Shown piece after piece: positions 1 to 8,862 of a DNA stretch of 64,000 bases; position 1 is the stretch's first letter, and each line of letters opens with the position of its first letter. This DNA is from Niabella pedocola. Lineage in GTDB: Bacteria > Bacteroidota > Bacteroidia > Chitinophagales > Chitinophagaceae. The notes under the pieces were generated by a model that ran no database searches, was not told where the DNA came from, and was given only the letters and a program-made list of their open reading frames with translations. The stretch is taken from contig NZ_JAJNEC010000005.1 of NCBI RefSeq assembly GCF_021044425.1, positions 2,418,001 through 2,482,000 on the forward strand, written 5' to 3'. Position numbers and translations under genes: made by a program.

Positions 1-374
1 AGCCGGTAATTTTTTGCCGTAAGGTATTCCAGTATTTCCACCGCATGAGGAAAGAGCATATTGCGGGTGGGCAGCATTTCTAAGAAACGCTGGCTCATTT
101 CCTTCGCCAGTACTTCATCACCTATTTTAAAATCGAGCAACGACAGCTGCATCCGCTTTACCCGGAGCTCCGCCTGTTTGATAAATCCATTCCGGTACCG
201 GGCCCAAAGCCTGGTATTATGCCCCAGGTACTGCCTGTAGAAACGGTCAAAATCATCAACGCCTCTCTCTTCAAGCTTTAATGTCTGATACAGGTCCTGC
301 AAGGTCAGCTTCGCATTGGCATCAAAATCCCACAAGGTATGATCCAGGTCAAAAAAAAGATGTTTGTACTTCAT
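1..374 (-). CDS. HAD-superfamily hydrolase, YjjG-like nucleotidase (partial)
   Basis: Only the first ~124 residues are in the window; the gene runs off the left edge. The start at 372-374 reads MKYKHLFFDLDHTLWDFD. D9 and D11 form the DxD nucleophile/acid motif of haloacid-dehalogenase phosphohydrolases, followed by T13. The following region is helical and charged, as expected for the cap of YjjG-type noncanonical pyrimidine nucleotidases, which remove phosphate from nucleoside monophosphates. The YjjG assignment comes from the pattern FFDLDHTLWDF and is less certain than the HAD assignment. It is transcribed away from the LpxH-like gene, and the 155-bp divergent gap shows no clear regulatory site. 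Confidence 0.8.
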   Translation of the reverse strand, partial: MKYKHLFFDLDHTLWDFDANAKLTLQDLYQTLKLEERGVDDFDRFYRQYLGHNTRLWARYRNGFIKQAELRVKRMQLSLLDFKIGDEVLAKEMSQRFLEMLPTRNMLFPHAVEILEYLTAKNYR

Positions 375-529
375 GGCCGCAAGATACGAAAATGAGCATC
401 GCTGTTTGGCGATGAGTTGTTCGCCGAACAGGCATGGAAGCAGCCAGCCGTACATAGATAATATTATTATAACATTAAGGTAATAGTTCTGTTACACGGA
501 AAATGGAAATTTGATAAACATAAATCAGA

Positions 530-1405
530 ATGGCCCAACGCCGCATTGAAATAGCTGTTGTATCAGATCTGCATCTGGGCACTTATGCCAGCCGGGCTCG
601 GGAATTTACTGCGTATCTGAAAAGTATTGATCCGCGGGTGCTGATCTTAAACGGAGATATTATTGACGGATGGCAATTCAGCAAACGTTATTTTCCGCCC
701 GATCATATTTCTGCCATAAAGGAAGTGTTTAACAAACTTTCCACGGGCACCCGGGTGATCTATATCACGGGTAATCACGACGACTGCATGCGCCGCTACT
801 CCGACCTGGAGCTGGGCAACTTTTTGCTTACGGATAAAGTGGTGATTGAGATTAACGGGAAAAAAGTATGGATCTTTCATGGCGATGTGTTTGACCATAC
901 CACTACCCGGCAGGCCAAGTTCTGGGGGAAGCTCGGGAGCAACGGCTATGCCACACTGCTGGTATTTAACAAATGGATGAATGCGGTGTCGCATTTTTTC
1001 GGAAGAGAAAAACTATCGCTTTCCCGCAAGATCATGGAGCAGTTTAATAAACGCATTGTAAACATCGATGCGTTTGAAACCAAAATAGCAGCGCTTGCAA
1101 TTGAGAAAAAATTCGATACGGTTATTTGCGGTCATATTCACCAGCCGCAAAAAAAAGAAATGCGTACGGACAAAGGAAAGGTCGATTATTTGAACTCCGG
1201 CGACTGGATGGAGCATATGACAGCCCTGGAATATTATGATAGCCAGTGGCGGTTATACACCTACGATGAAAAGGAAATGAAAACCGAACGCGCTGTAAAA
1301 GAAAAGCCCAGCGCAACGGTACTGACCAACGAGATCGCCTTTTATTTACATGCATTATCCGATACAAACAATGAAAATTTTCTACGCCGTTCAGGCTACC
1401 GGTAA
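530..1405 (+). CDS. UDP-2,3-diacylglucosamine diphosphatase-like metallophosphoesterase (LpxH-like)
   Basis: A 291-residue calcineurin-like phosphoesterase. The metal-binding motifs are in order: D13-L-H15, G-D43, GNHD at 81-84, HGD at 117-119 and GHIH at 201-204. LpxH-type enzymes hydrolyse UDP-2,3-diacylglucosamine to lipid X in lipid A synthesis at the inner membrane face. This one carries a ~50-residue C-terminal extension and belongs to the broader Bacteroidota LpxH-like group, so the substrate is inferred. Its 3' end overlaps the next gene by 35 bp in another frame, which suggests translational coupling with a glycosyltransferase and a joint role in glycolipid or envelope metabolism. 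Confidence 0.8.
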   Translation: MAQRRIEIAVVSDLHLGTYASRAREFTAYLKSIDPRVLILNGDIIDGWQFSKRYFPPDHISAIKEVFNKLSTGTRVIYITGNHDDCMRRYSDLELGNFLLTDKVVIEINGKKVWIFHGDVFDHTTTRQAKFWGKLGSNGYATLLVFNKWMNAVSHFFGREKLSLSRKIMEQFNKRIVNIDAFETKIAALAIEKKFDTVICGHIHQPQKKEMRTDKGKVDYLNSGDWMEHMTALEYYDSQWRLYTYDEKEMKTERAVKEKPSATVLTNEIAFYLHALSDTNNENFLRRSGYR

Positions 1406-2348
1406 CGGGCACATCAGCCGCGCAATGGAGCTGCTCCCTTATTTAACCCAATATGGAACGGTTGATATTTTTTTGAGCGGCAATAACAGCAATCTGAAGC
1501 TGGATGCCCCGGTTAGATACCGGAGCAAGGGCCTGAGCCTTTACTATACCTGTAACGGCGGGCTCGATTACTGGAAGATTGCCCGGCATGTGAATCCCCT
1601 GGCGTTGAAAAAAGAGATCCGCGCACTCCCGGTAGAAGATTACGATTTTGTGATCAACGATTATGAATACATCACCGCTGCGGCCTGCAGGCTGAAGAAG
1701 ATCCCATCTATAAATTTTGGACACCAGGCCAGCTTTCAAAGCAACAAAGTGCCGCGGCCGGAACTGGTGAGCCGTTCGGGCGAATGGATGCTGAAAAATT
1801 ACGCCCGGGGAGAACGCTACCTGGGCCTGCATTTTAAATCCTATGACGATTTCATTCTTACACCGGTAATAAAAAAAGACATCCTGGAAAGCAGTCCGGC
1901 CGATAAAGGGCATATCACGGTATATCTTCCATCCTATTGTGACCAGGAGCTACGGCAGATCTTTTTAAAATTTAAAGATCACCGCTTCGAAATTTTCAGC
2001 CGGCAATCCGGTTCGGAACGGAGTGAGGCAAATCTGCGGTTTCTTCCGGTGAACCGGGTACTATTCAATAAAAGTCTGATCAGTTGCCGGGAGATCATCA
2101 CCGGCGGTGGTTTTGAAACACCTTCGGAAGCCTTACACCTGGGAAAAAAAATAATGGCCATCCCCATCCGGGGGCAATACGAGCAATGCTGCAATGCTGC
2201 TGCACTTAAGGAAATGGGCGTGATGACTCTTCCAAAGATCGGAGCGGATTTTGAACAGCAATTCGAAAAATGGCAACATACCTACAAGCCCATACAGATG
2301 GATTACAGCAAAACCATCCCGCAGAGTATGGAACGGTTGTTTGAATGA
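1371..2348 (+). CDS. glycosyltransferase family protein (TIGR00661-like)
   Basis: The start at 1371 (MKIFYAVQATGNGHISRA) is preferred to an in-frame ATG at 1350 because the protein then opens directly with the first beta strand and the G-N-G-H loop (residues 11-14) of GT-B nucleotide-sugar transferases related to MurG/GT28. 325 residues. The C-terminal half has the donor-side pattern ITGGGFETPSEALHLGK and a following PIRGQYEQ segment, as in UDP-sugar-binding GT28 and TIGR00661 proteins. The acceptor is unknown. It overlaps the LpxH-like gene by 35 bp, so the two are probably co-expressed; a lipid-linked or envelope sugar substrate is the natural inference. Confidence 0.7.
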   Translation: MKIFYAVQATGNGHISRAMELLPYLTQYGTVDIFLSGNNSNLKLDAPVRYRSKGLSLYYTCNGGLDYWKIARHVNPLALKKEIRALPVEDYDFVINDYEYITAAACRLKKIPSINFGHQASFQSNKVPRPELVSRSGEWMLKNYARGERYLGLHFKSYDDFILTPVIKKDILESSPADKGHITVYLPSYCDQELRQIFLKFKDHRFEIFSRQSGSERSEANLRFLPVNRVLFNKSLISCREIITGGGFETPSEALHLGKKIMAIPIRGQYEQCCNAAALKEMGVMTLPKIGADFEQQFEKWQHTYKPIQMDYSKTIPQSMERLFE

Positions 2349-2465
2349 TGGAGTTATTCGTGATGCGTCTCCTGCCTCGTCTTATTACTGGTCGTTCGGA
2401 TTCGGGTCGCTCGCAGGTTTTTCAGGTGTGTACCGAAGGCTCAATCGCGAGCATGAAATATATAT

Positions 2466-2485
2466 ATCTGTGCTAATCTGTGCCC
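2466..2485. repeat. degenerate intergenic repeat (ATCTGTG-type)
   Basis: The short direct repeat ATCTGTGCTAATCTGTGCCC lies in the gap between the glycosyltransferase and the outer-membrane protein. Similar words occur in other gaps of the window near 16.9, 46.4-46.6 and 60.2 kb. It looks like a worn copy of a dispersed non-coding repeat. The rest of the 2349-2586 gap shows no convincing ORF. Confidence 0.35.
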
Positions 2486-2586
2486 TTAGTGCAACAACCT
2501 CCCCGGCTTCAGCAGCCAGCCTGTAGAAAATAAAAAATGTACTGCGGTTTTCTGTAACATTTTTCAGGGTGCTGCGTGTAGTAGAT

Positions 2587-5418
2587 ATGCAAACCTTTTC
2601 CAGGCCCTCCTATTATAGCCGGGCCGCCTTATTTGTAGTATTATTTTTTTGTGCCTTGAACCTGCATGCACAGAGCGCGATTTCGGGAAAACTTGTAGAC
2701 TCCACTACCGGCAAACCCTTGTATATGGCCACAGTTACGGTGTTTAATGCATCGGATACGTCTGTAGTTACTTACCGGTTAAGCGGAGAAGACGGAGGCT
2801 TTCGCATTCCCGGACTGGCTGCGGAGCAACCTTACCGGATCATTGTTTCTTTTACAGGATACGCCGTATACCGTAAGGAGTTCCGGTTATCTGCCGGATC
2901 GGGCCTTAACCTGGGAACGATTGCACTGTTACCGGATGCAAAGGATCTGGATGAAGTGCTGGTTGTTTCGGAACGGCCGCCCATGGTGATCCGGAAAGAT
3001 ACCGTAGAGTTTAATGCCAATGCGTTTAAAACCTTACCCAATGCACTGGTAGAGGACCTGCTGAAAAAACTGCCGGGTGTACAGGTAGATAAGCAGGGCA
3101 ATATTATGGTAAACGGGAAACGGGTGAACCGGATCCTTGTAGACGGAAAGAACTTTTTTGGCAGCGATCCCAAAATGGCTTCCCGGAACCTGCCTTCCAA
3201 TGTTATTGATAAGATACAGGTAACGGACGATAAGGATGAATTGCTGGAAAACGGGGATGATAACCTGAACAATGTAGGAAAGGTGATCAATCTTACATTT
3301 AAAAAAGGGGTTAAAAAAGGCGTGTTTGGAAAAGCATATGCCGGTGGCGGCGGCGGTATTAACGGAAGCCGGTTTGAAGCAGGCGCCATTGCCAATATCT
3401 TCCGTGATACCTTGCAGGTAAGCCTGCTGGGATATAGCAATAACCTCAACCGGCCGGGCTTTGGCTGGAGCGACCTGATGCAGACGGGTGGTTTGCGACG
3501 CAACCGCGATGTTTCGGGCGGGGGCAATAATAGCAGTAACAACAGTAACTTCGGCTCAAATATTTCCATTAACGGCATCAACTTCGGCGGGATGTCGCGC
3601 CTGGGAGGCGTTACGGCCAGCAATGGTTTGGGCTTTAACCTCAATCATTCGCCCAATAATAAAAAGGCATTTTTTGCGCAATATTACTTCGGACAGGTGC
3701 ATACGGATGTGGAAACGGATAACAATACCCGGATCTTTAACGGAGATACGGTCATTACCAACAACTCACTTTATAATACGGTACTCCGGGGCAATACACA
3801 CACGTTTGGTGTGGGAATGAATTTAAAACCAGACACCCTTACCACGATCACCGCAACGGCCAATTATATTATGGGTAATGAAAACAACCAGAGCCGGAAC
3901 ACCCAAAGCGGTGTCAGCAACGTACTGGGCGAGCTAAATAATGGGAATGTAGGCATCAACGGCGATACCCGTAATAATATCCTGCGGGAGAATTTTTCAT
4001 TAACCCGTTTATCAAAGGCCAAATCCGGACGTCGCCTCTCTTTTGCACAGGGAGTTGTATGGAACCGGAAGGCTGCAGATAACTATACCGATGCGTTGAT
4101 CCATTATATCTATCCCCAGAAATTCGACAGTCTTACCAATCAGTTAAGAACCGAGCGCATCCCTACCTGGTTTGCCTACGCCGGTATTAACTACCGGGAG
4201 CCGCTGGGCAAAAAATGGTTCCTTCGCGCAGGAACACGGTATGAGTATGAGAACCTGAAAAACAACGTAGCTACTTTTGATAAGCAAGGTGCTTTATATG
4301 ACCGCCCGAATAATGATCTGAGCAGTGAGTTCTTACGTAACAGTAACAAATACCTGGTGAGCACGGGGCTGGAATTTAAACACAACGGCCTTGCCATCAC
4401 GCCCGGCCTCCGCTATCAGTACCAGCAGTTTGAGAACCGCATATCCTATATGCCCGATCCGCTCATCCAGAAACAGAGTAACGTGTTACCGCAACTGGAG
4501 ATCACCTATAAAAAATTAACCGTAAACTTTTCCCGTGATGTGCAGCTGCCGGATTATAATTATTTGATCCCGGTTCGCAATAATACCAATCCTTATGTGA
4601 TAAACCTTGGCAATACGACGCTTTTACCGGCGATCATGAACATGGTTTCAGTGAATCTGAATACCTTTAATCCGAAGAACAACCTCAATGTATGGAGCTG
4701 GGGTGAGGCCTTTATTGCCAATAATGATGTGGTGCAAAGCATTACCGTGGATGAAAGCGGTATTCAAACCATTAAGCCGGTAAATGCAAACGGAAGCAAA
4801 CGGGTGGCCGCAAATTTTGGCCTCAACCAGGATATCAAGTACAAAAACAGCTTTACCTTTTCATGGAACGTGGGTACCTGGACGGAGTACCGGGTAAGTC
4901 CGTTCTATTATAACCAGGCGGCCAGTACACAACAGCGGCTAAACAGCAATATCTGGAGCAACCTGGGTTTTAACTGGGATGATAAACTGGAAATAAGGCC
5001 GGCCTATTCATTTTCGTATATGAGTGTAAAGAATACCAATCCCCGGTTTACGCCGGCCCGGAGCTTTGATCAAACGATGGGTACCGAACTCGTATTCCGG
5101 TATATAAAGCATGTGATCTTTGATACGGAGCTGCGTTACCTGAACAATAATGCCTTTGCGGATCCGCAGTACCGGCGCATGTTTATGTGGAACGCGGGGG
5201 TGAATTTTACATTCTTCAAAGATGAGCGTGCGGTATTACGGCTGTATGGCAATGACCTGCTGAACCAGACCCGTAACACGGATATCATTCCTTACCAGAA
5301 TACCGTACGTACCACATACAGCAATATCCTGGGGCAATATTTCCTGGCAACCTTTACCTATAACCTGCGCCCGGCGGGTGCTAAAAAGAAAGTAGGAGGC
5401 GGATGGTCGTTGTGGTAG
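2587..5418 (+). CDS. TonB-dependent receptor-like outer membrane beta-barrel protein
   Basis: 943 residues from the ATG at 2587; an in-frame GTG at 2569 would add six residues. A signal peptide ends near LNLHAQ. A carboxypeptidase-regulatory-like Ig fold follows (SAISGKLVDSTTGKPL onwards, about residues 31-115), then a plug-like region (VEDLLKKLPGVQVDKQG, RILVDGKNFFGSDP) and a long barrel rich in alternating aromatic strands with N/G-rich turns. This is the Bacteroidota outer-membrane barrel family that resembles TonB-dependent receptors. The barrel ends in a basic, glycine-rich tail (KKKVGGGW). No SusD gene accompanies it, so it is a stand-alone receptor or a structural outer-membrane protein; the ligand is unknown. 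Confidence 0.8.
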   Translation: MQTFSRPSYYSRAALFVVLFFCALNLHAQSAISGKLVDSTTGKPLYMATVTVFNASDTSVVTYRLSGEDGGFRIPGLAAEQPYRIIVSFTGYAVYRKEFRLSAGSGLNLGTIALLPDAKDLDEVLVVSERPPMVIRKDTVEFNANAFKTLPNALVEDLLKKLPGVQVDKQGNIMVNGKRVNRILVDGKNFFGSDPKMASRNLPSNVIDKIQVTDDKDELLENGDDNLNNVGKVINLTFKKGVKKGVFGKAYAGGGGGINGSRFEAGAIANIFRDTLQVSLLGYSNNLNRPGFGWSDLMQTGGLRRNRDVSGGGNNSSNNSNFGSNISINGINFGGMSRLGGVTASNGLGFNLNHSPNNKKAFFAQYYFGQVHTDVETDNNTRIFNGDTVITNNSLYNTVLRGNTHTFGVGMNLKPDTLTTITATANYIMGNENNQSRNTQSGVSNVLGELNNGNVGINGDTRNNILRENFSLTRLSKAKSGRRLSFAQGVVWNRKAADNYTDALIHYIYPQKFDSLTNQLRTERIPTWFAYAGINYREPLGKKWFLRAGTRYEYENLKNNVATFDKQGALYDRPNNDLSSEFLRNSNKYLVSTGLEFKHNGLAITPGLRYQYQQFENRISYMPDPLIQKQSNVLPQLEITYKKLTVNFSRDVQLPDYNYLIPVRNNTNPYVINLGNTTLLPAIMNMVSVNLNTFNPKNNLNVWSWGEAFIANNDVVQSITVDESGIQTIKPVNANGSKRVAANFGLNQDIKYKNSFTFSWNVGTWTEYRVSPFYYNQAASTQQRLNSNIWSNLGFNWDDKLEIRPAYSFSYMSVKNTNPRFTPARSFDQTMGTELVFRYIKHVIFDTELRYLNNNAFADPQYRRMFMWNAGVNFTFFKDERAVLRLYGNDLLNQTRNTDIIPYQNTVRTTYSNILGQYFLATFTYNLRPAGAKKKVGGGWSLW

Positions 5419-5591
5419 TGTTGGAGATTAATATCCGGTTCAGAACACGAAGGTGATGATTGGGTTTAGCCGGGGCGATGAAGTTTCAACGAAAGCGCCA
5501 GGGTTTGCCGAAAGGTCTCTGATATATTCAACGCGTGAAACGCGAGACCCCGGTCCGGTTCATATTCAAAGGGCCGTTGATGATTTTAAAT

Positions 5592-5630
5592 GTATAAAGG
5601 GACTGTCTCCGGAGAGCAGTCCCTTTATAC
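5592..5630. terminator. bidirectional intrinsic terminator
   Basis: A perfect 14-bp stem (GTATAAAGGGACTG at 5592-5605 against CAGTCCCTTTATAC at 5617-5630) has an inner TCTCCGGAGA that also pairs. It sits between the convergent receptor-like gene and the SIMPL gene. A/T-rich flanks on both sides fit two-way use, though the T-tracts are short. Confidence 0.75.
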
Positions 5631-5647
5631 ATTCATGTTTTTAAATC

Positions 5648-6349
5648 CTATTTGATTTCAAAAACCGTATTTACGGTAAAGCTTAACTTGATCTTTTTAA
5701 AATCCAGGTCGGCATCGCCTCCGGCCATATCAGCAGCTTCGGCCTTCATGGCATAATTGCGGTACATCACAGGTTGCATCGGGCTATCGCCGCCATCCTG
5801 TATTTCCAGTACATTCCCCAGTGTTCCGCCCAGGGCCTCCACCATATAAGTGGCTTTTTCTTTTGCCGCTTTCAGGGCTTTTACTTTCAGTTCTTTTTTC
5901 AGCTCCTCCATTTTTGAATAATCATAGCTCTGGATTCCGGTGCTTTGAATGCCTTTGGAGTCAACACTGCCCAGGATTTGATCCAGTTTATTCAGGTCGC
6001 TTACTTTTAAAAGATACTGACGGCTGGCCAGGAAATCGGGGTTCTTCTTCTTGCCAGTGGTATTGGCCCAGCTGTTCAGGTTGCTGATGGTTAAATGCTC
6101 TTTTGAGAAGCCTGCTTTTTGTACGGCAGCAAACAATTGGTTTTCCAGTGTGGAAATATCGACTCTTTTTTTGCTATTGCCGTTTTCAAGATACTCTTTC
6201 AGGGAGATACTTACGTAAATGATGTCCGGTGTAATCTCTGTTTCGGCAGTACCACTTACAGTGATTTTTCTTCTCAGGTCAACAGTTTGTGCACTTACCG
6301 TTCCAAAAGCAACCATTGACAATAATGCGAATGCGAATAATTTTTTCAT
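5648..6349 (-). CDS. SIMPL domain (DUF541) periplasmic protein
   Basis: 233 residues with the start at 6347-6349 (MKKLFAFALLSMVAFGTVSAQ), which gives a clean signal peptide; nine upstream in-frame residues look non-coding. The mature part opens with ITVSGTAETEITPD and continues with ISLKEY, the typical start of SIMPL/DUF541 proteins (BP26/OMP28 type), and ends with the beta strand KIKLSFTVNTVFEIK. These are secreted or periplasmic oligomeric proteins of poorly defined function, linked in some bacteria to oxidative stress. It stands alone between a terminator and a 131-bp gap. Confidence 0.85.
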   Translation of the reverse strand: MKKLFAFALLSMVAFGTVSAQTVDLRRKITVSGTAETEITPDIIYVSISLKEYLENGNSKKRVDISTLENQLFAAVQKAGFSKEHLTISNLNSWANTTGKKKNPDFLASRQYLLKVSDLNKLDQILGSVDSKGIQSTGIQSYDYSKMEELKKELKVKALKAAKEKATYMVEALGGTLGNVLEIQDGGDSPMQPVMYRNYAMKAEAADMAGGDADLDFKKIKLSFTVNTVFEIK

Positions 6350-6480
6350 GTGTTTAAATTTTAATGAATCAATCAATGAATAAGGTTTTTAAATCATCTT
6401 AATGATGCAACATGTTTTTGCGTTACACAAGGTGTTCTTTCCTTTAACGTTCTTTTTACAACTAAGTTGATGCCGGTCAA

Positions 6481-7278
6481 TCAGAATTTTTCAATAACGC
6501 CCAATCCGAATAACGCAAAATCATATTTAACCGGGTCGTCCGGGTCCAGCATCCGTAACTGCTCCGATAATTCCAGGGCTGCCTGCCAGTCGTTATTCGG
6601 GCGGTGTAACAGATTAAAATGACGGGCCACCCGGGCTACATGCAGGTCTAGCGGGCATACGAGCTGTGCCGGGCGGATCTTTTTCCATAATCCAAAATCC
6701 ACGCCTCTTTTATTGCTGCGTACCATCCAGCGCAAATACATGTTCAGCCGTTTGCAGGCGGATTTGCGTTCAGGCGTGGCAATATGTTTTTGTGTACGTA
6801 CCGGGTAATGCGGGAAAATTTTACCATCAAAAAAAGACCGCCGGAAACCCACAAGCGCCTTTTCCACGGTGGCATCTTCCGGTTGCAGGTGCTTACTGAA
6901 TGCGGTTTGCAGCGAGCCCTGTTTTTGTATTTTATAATGATGTTGCAGAACGTCGAAGAAGTGGAACAGGTCCGTTGCATTAAACGTGCGGTGTACGAAA
7001 TGCACAAAAGGCTTCAGGTCGGCCTCCTCAAAATGCATGATAAAATCATAGGGTGCCTGATCCATTAACTGCAATAAACGCTTACAGGAGTTGATGATAC
7101 TTTTCCGGTTGCCCCAGGCGAGTATTGCAGCAAAGAAGCCGGCGATCTCGATATCCTGCGGAGCGGAGAACGAATGCGGAATCGAGATGGGGTCATCTGC
7201 AATAAAATCCGGCTGCTCATACAGGGCCGCCTTGGTGTTCAGAAAGTTTGCCAGGTTATCCTTGAGCGTGTTTTTCAT
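6481..7278 (-). CDS. TIGR02757 family protein (DUF2400)
   Basis: 265 residues matching the pattern of the TIGR02757/DUF2400 family, which is common in Bacteroidota and has no established function. Family-like blocks are FFAAILAWGNRKSI near residue 48, DFIMHF, FVHRTFNATD, the basic CKRLNMYLRWMVR segment and DLHVARVARHF near residues 212-222. The LRWMVR and DLHV patterns recall helix-hairpin-helix DNA glycosylase folds, but a DNA-repair role is only inference. The start codon lies inside the 3' end of the Fic gene (23-bp overlap), so translation is probably coupled to it. Confidence 0.8.
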   Translation of the reverse strand: MKNTLKDNLANFLNTKAALYEQPDFIADDPISIPHSFSAPQDIEIAGFFAAILAWGNRKSIINSCKRLLQLMDQAPYDFIMHFEEADLKPFVHFVHRTFNATDLFHFFDVLQHHYKIQKQGSLQTAFSKHLQPEDATVEKALVGFRRSFFDGKIFPHYPVRTQKHIATPERKSACKRLNMYLRWMVRSNKRGVDFGLWKKIRPAQLVCPLDLHVARVARHFNLLHRPNNDWQAALELSEQLRMLDPDDPVKYDFALFGLGVIEKF

Positions 7279-8533
7279 GCATCAGTTGTTCAAAGGAGTC
7301 GCCTTTTACAAAGGCATATGTTTTCTTATTCAGGTGATAAAATTTCAACCAGCCGTTTTCGGTTAGTGCGGTAAGATCGGTACGTGCGGTTTCTTTTGAT
7401 ACGCCGAAACCGGACCGCAGTTCGCGTATCGTAACAATCTTTTCCGGATCTTCTTTTATCCATTGAAGGGCTGTTGCCTGCCGGATGTTTAGTCCATCGA
7501 TCTTTACAAAGGGGTTGCTTTCTCTTTCTTTATTGGTACGTTGCAGGCTTTCTTTTAAGGACCGGTCTGCCATGCGCAATGCCTGGATCGTAAAGTGAAT
7601 AAAATAACCCATATCTGCCTCTGCCTGTACCTGGAGAAAAGATTTTTGATATTGGGTTCTTAATTTGACAATAACATTGGAAACAGATGTATACTGCAAC
7701 GCCCAGTATCCCTTCCGCAGCAGGTACCAGTAGAGGAGCAGGCGTGACATACGCCCGTTTCCGTCTTTGAACGGACGGATATAGGTAACAAAATATGCGA
7801 TCATACAGGCTTTGATCACGGGGTGTATGTAGAATGGCTTTTTGTCTTCATTCATAAAAGACTCCAGCCATTGCATCCAGGACCCGATGGCCTTTGCGTC
7901 TACCGCCTTACAGGCAGCAGCATCTTCTATATTTGAAACGTCATATTTGTTATTGGTGCGGTACCGGCCGATACCCTTGAGCTTGATGGTGTCTTTTGTC
8001 AGGAGCTGATGCAGTTCCAGCAGCTTCTCTGCCGTAATGGATTCCTGCTCCCATTCTTTAACTTTCTGCAGGCACCTGTAAATATTTACAATCACCTGCT
8101 CTGTTTCGTCGGCGGTCGTTTTCTTCTTTAACAACAGCTCTTTCACCATTTTTTTTGTAACAGGATAGCCGGCCAGCTGGGCAGATGCCATGGCCTCGTC
8201 CAGCGATGCATTTACCAGGTAGCGGTGATCGTTTTTCTGATCCATCACCGCTGCAATGTCTTTACCCCCGGCCAGATGTACATCCAGATCGTGTAACACC
8301 GCTTCCATATCATTGGAAACAGACCAGGTGAAAACGGTATCGTTGATGACCAGGTTGCGGGTAAACCCCTGGTTCCTGGCCTCCCGGGCCGCTTCCCATA
8401 TTTCAGGATTGGAAAGGGTTTCCGGCTTCAGGGACATATGCTGTACTTTTTCCCAATCGAGGTAACTGTTGTTGATCTGAAGGATGGTTTGCAATAGCGC
8501 TGTTTGTTCTGCTTCCGGTAATTCCCTGTTCAT
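7256..8533 (-). CDS. Fic/DOC family protein with C-terminal winged helix; altered active motif
   Basis: 425 residues: an alpha-helical N-terminal region, a Fic core and a C-terminal winged-helix domain (~345-412, ITVRELRSGFGVSK-like region). Fic enzymes normally transfer AMP or another phosphoryl group using the motif HxFx(D/E)GNGRxxR. Here it reads RPFKDGNGRMSR (residues 253-264), so the catalytic histidine is Arg253; codon CGT at 7775-7777 is one transition from CAT. The expected inhibitory motif (S/T)xxxE(G/N) upstream appears as SAQLAG (117-122) without its glutamate. The other loop residues (D257, G258, N259, G260, R261, R264) are kept. It may be a non-catalytic, nucleotide-binding or DNA-binding Fic protein. 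No antitoxin-like partner is adjacent. Confidence 0.85.
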   Translation of the reverse strand: MNRELPEAEQTALLQTILQINNSYLDWEKVQHMSLKPETLSNPEIWEAAREARNQGFTRNLVINDTVFTWSVSNDMEAVLHDLDVHLAGGKDIAAVMDQKNDHRYLVNASLDEAMASAQLAGYPVTKKMVKELLLKKKTTADETEQVIVNIYRCLQKVKEWEQESITAEKLLELHQLLTKDTIKLKGIGRYRTNNKYDVSNIEDAAACKAVDAKAIGSWMQWLESFMNEDKKPFYIHPVIKACMIAYFVTYIRPFKDGNGRMSRLLLYWYLLRKGYWALQYTSVSNVIVKLRTQYQKSFLQVQAEADMGYFIHFTIQALRMADRSLKESLQRTNKERESNPFVKIDGLNIRQATALQWIKEDPEKIVTIRELRSGFGVSKETARTDLTALTENGWLKFYHLNKKTYAFVKGDSFEQLMHEKHAQG

Positions 8534-8862
8534 AAAATGATCTTTAATTGACCAATTGGCTGCAAGATAGTTGGTTTACAGGAGAGAATATTAATTTTTA
8601 GATGATCTGAATGAAAAATTAATATGCCGGCGTATTTCACCGGTTCGGCAGCAAGTGCTATTGAATTTAATATACCGCAGGAAATGTTCCCGGGTGCCGG
8701 CAGCAAACCGGTACCATATCGGTACTCAACGTATTTAATGCAGTTCCGTATGTAAAAACTGCTGATCCGCCCTGGCAGATCAGCAGTATAACGATCATAT
8801 ATATGTTTATACAACCGTAAATGTGTTCAATAATCCTTCCGGAAAAAGATCAGGCGTACCAG
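8534..8862. other. intergenic region, no gene seen
   Basis: 329 bp between the Fic start and the end of the PLP-enzyme gene. It holds the terminator of the PLP-enzyme gene (8754-8787) and presumably the Fic promoter. CAAGATAG at 8570-8577 reads on the minus strand as a one-mismatch TAnnTTTG box. A 94-codon open frame here lacks family features and is not called. Confidence 0.6.
8754..8787 (-). terminator. intrinsic terminator of the transsulfuration enzyme gene
   Basis: On the minus strand a 10-bp stem ACTGCTGATC/GATCAGCAGT (8787-8778 and 8767-8758) encloses a 10-base loop and is followed by TTTTT (8758-8754). It lies 75 bp past the stop codon of the gene it would terminate. Confidence 0.85.

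Noticed and set aside
2832..3644. 270-codon minus-strand open frame inside the TonB-receptor-like gene
   Set aside because: It is the complement of strongly coding sequence, is Pro/Leu/Arg-rich without family features, and has no promoter or own context.
5453..5644. 63-codon frame after the receptor-like gene
   Set aside because: It runs through the bidirectional terminator and has no family features.
8530..8814. 94-codon minus-strand frame upstream of the Fic gene
   Set aside because: It spans the terminator of the PLP-enzyme gene, shows no domain pattern and would occupy the Fic promoter region.
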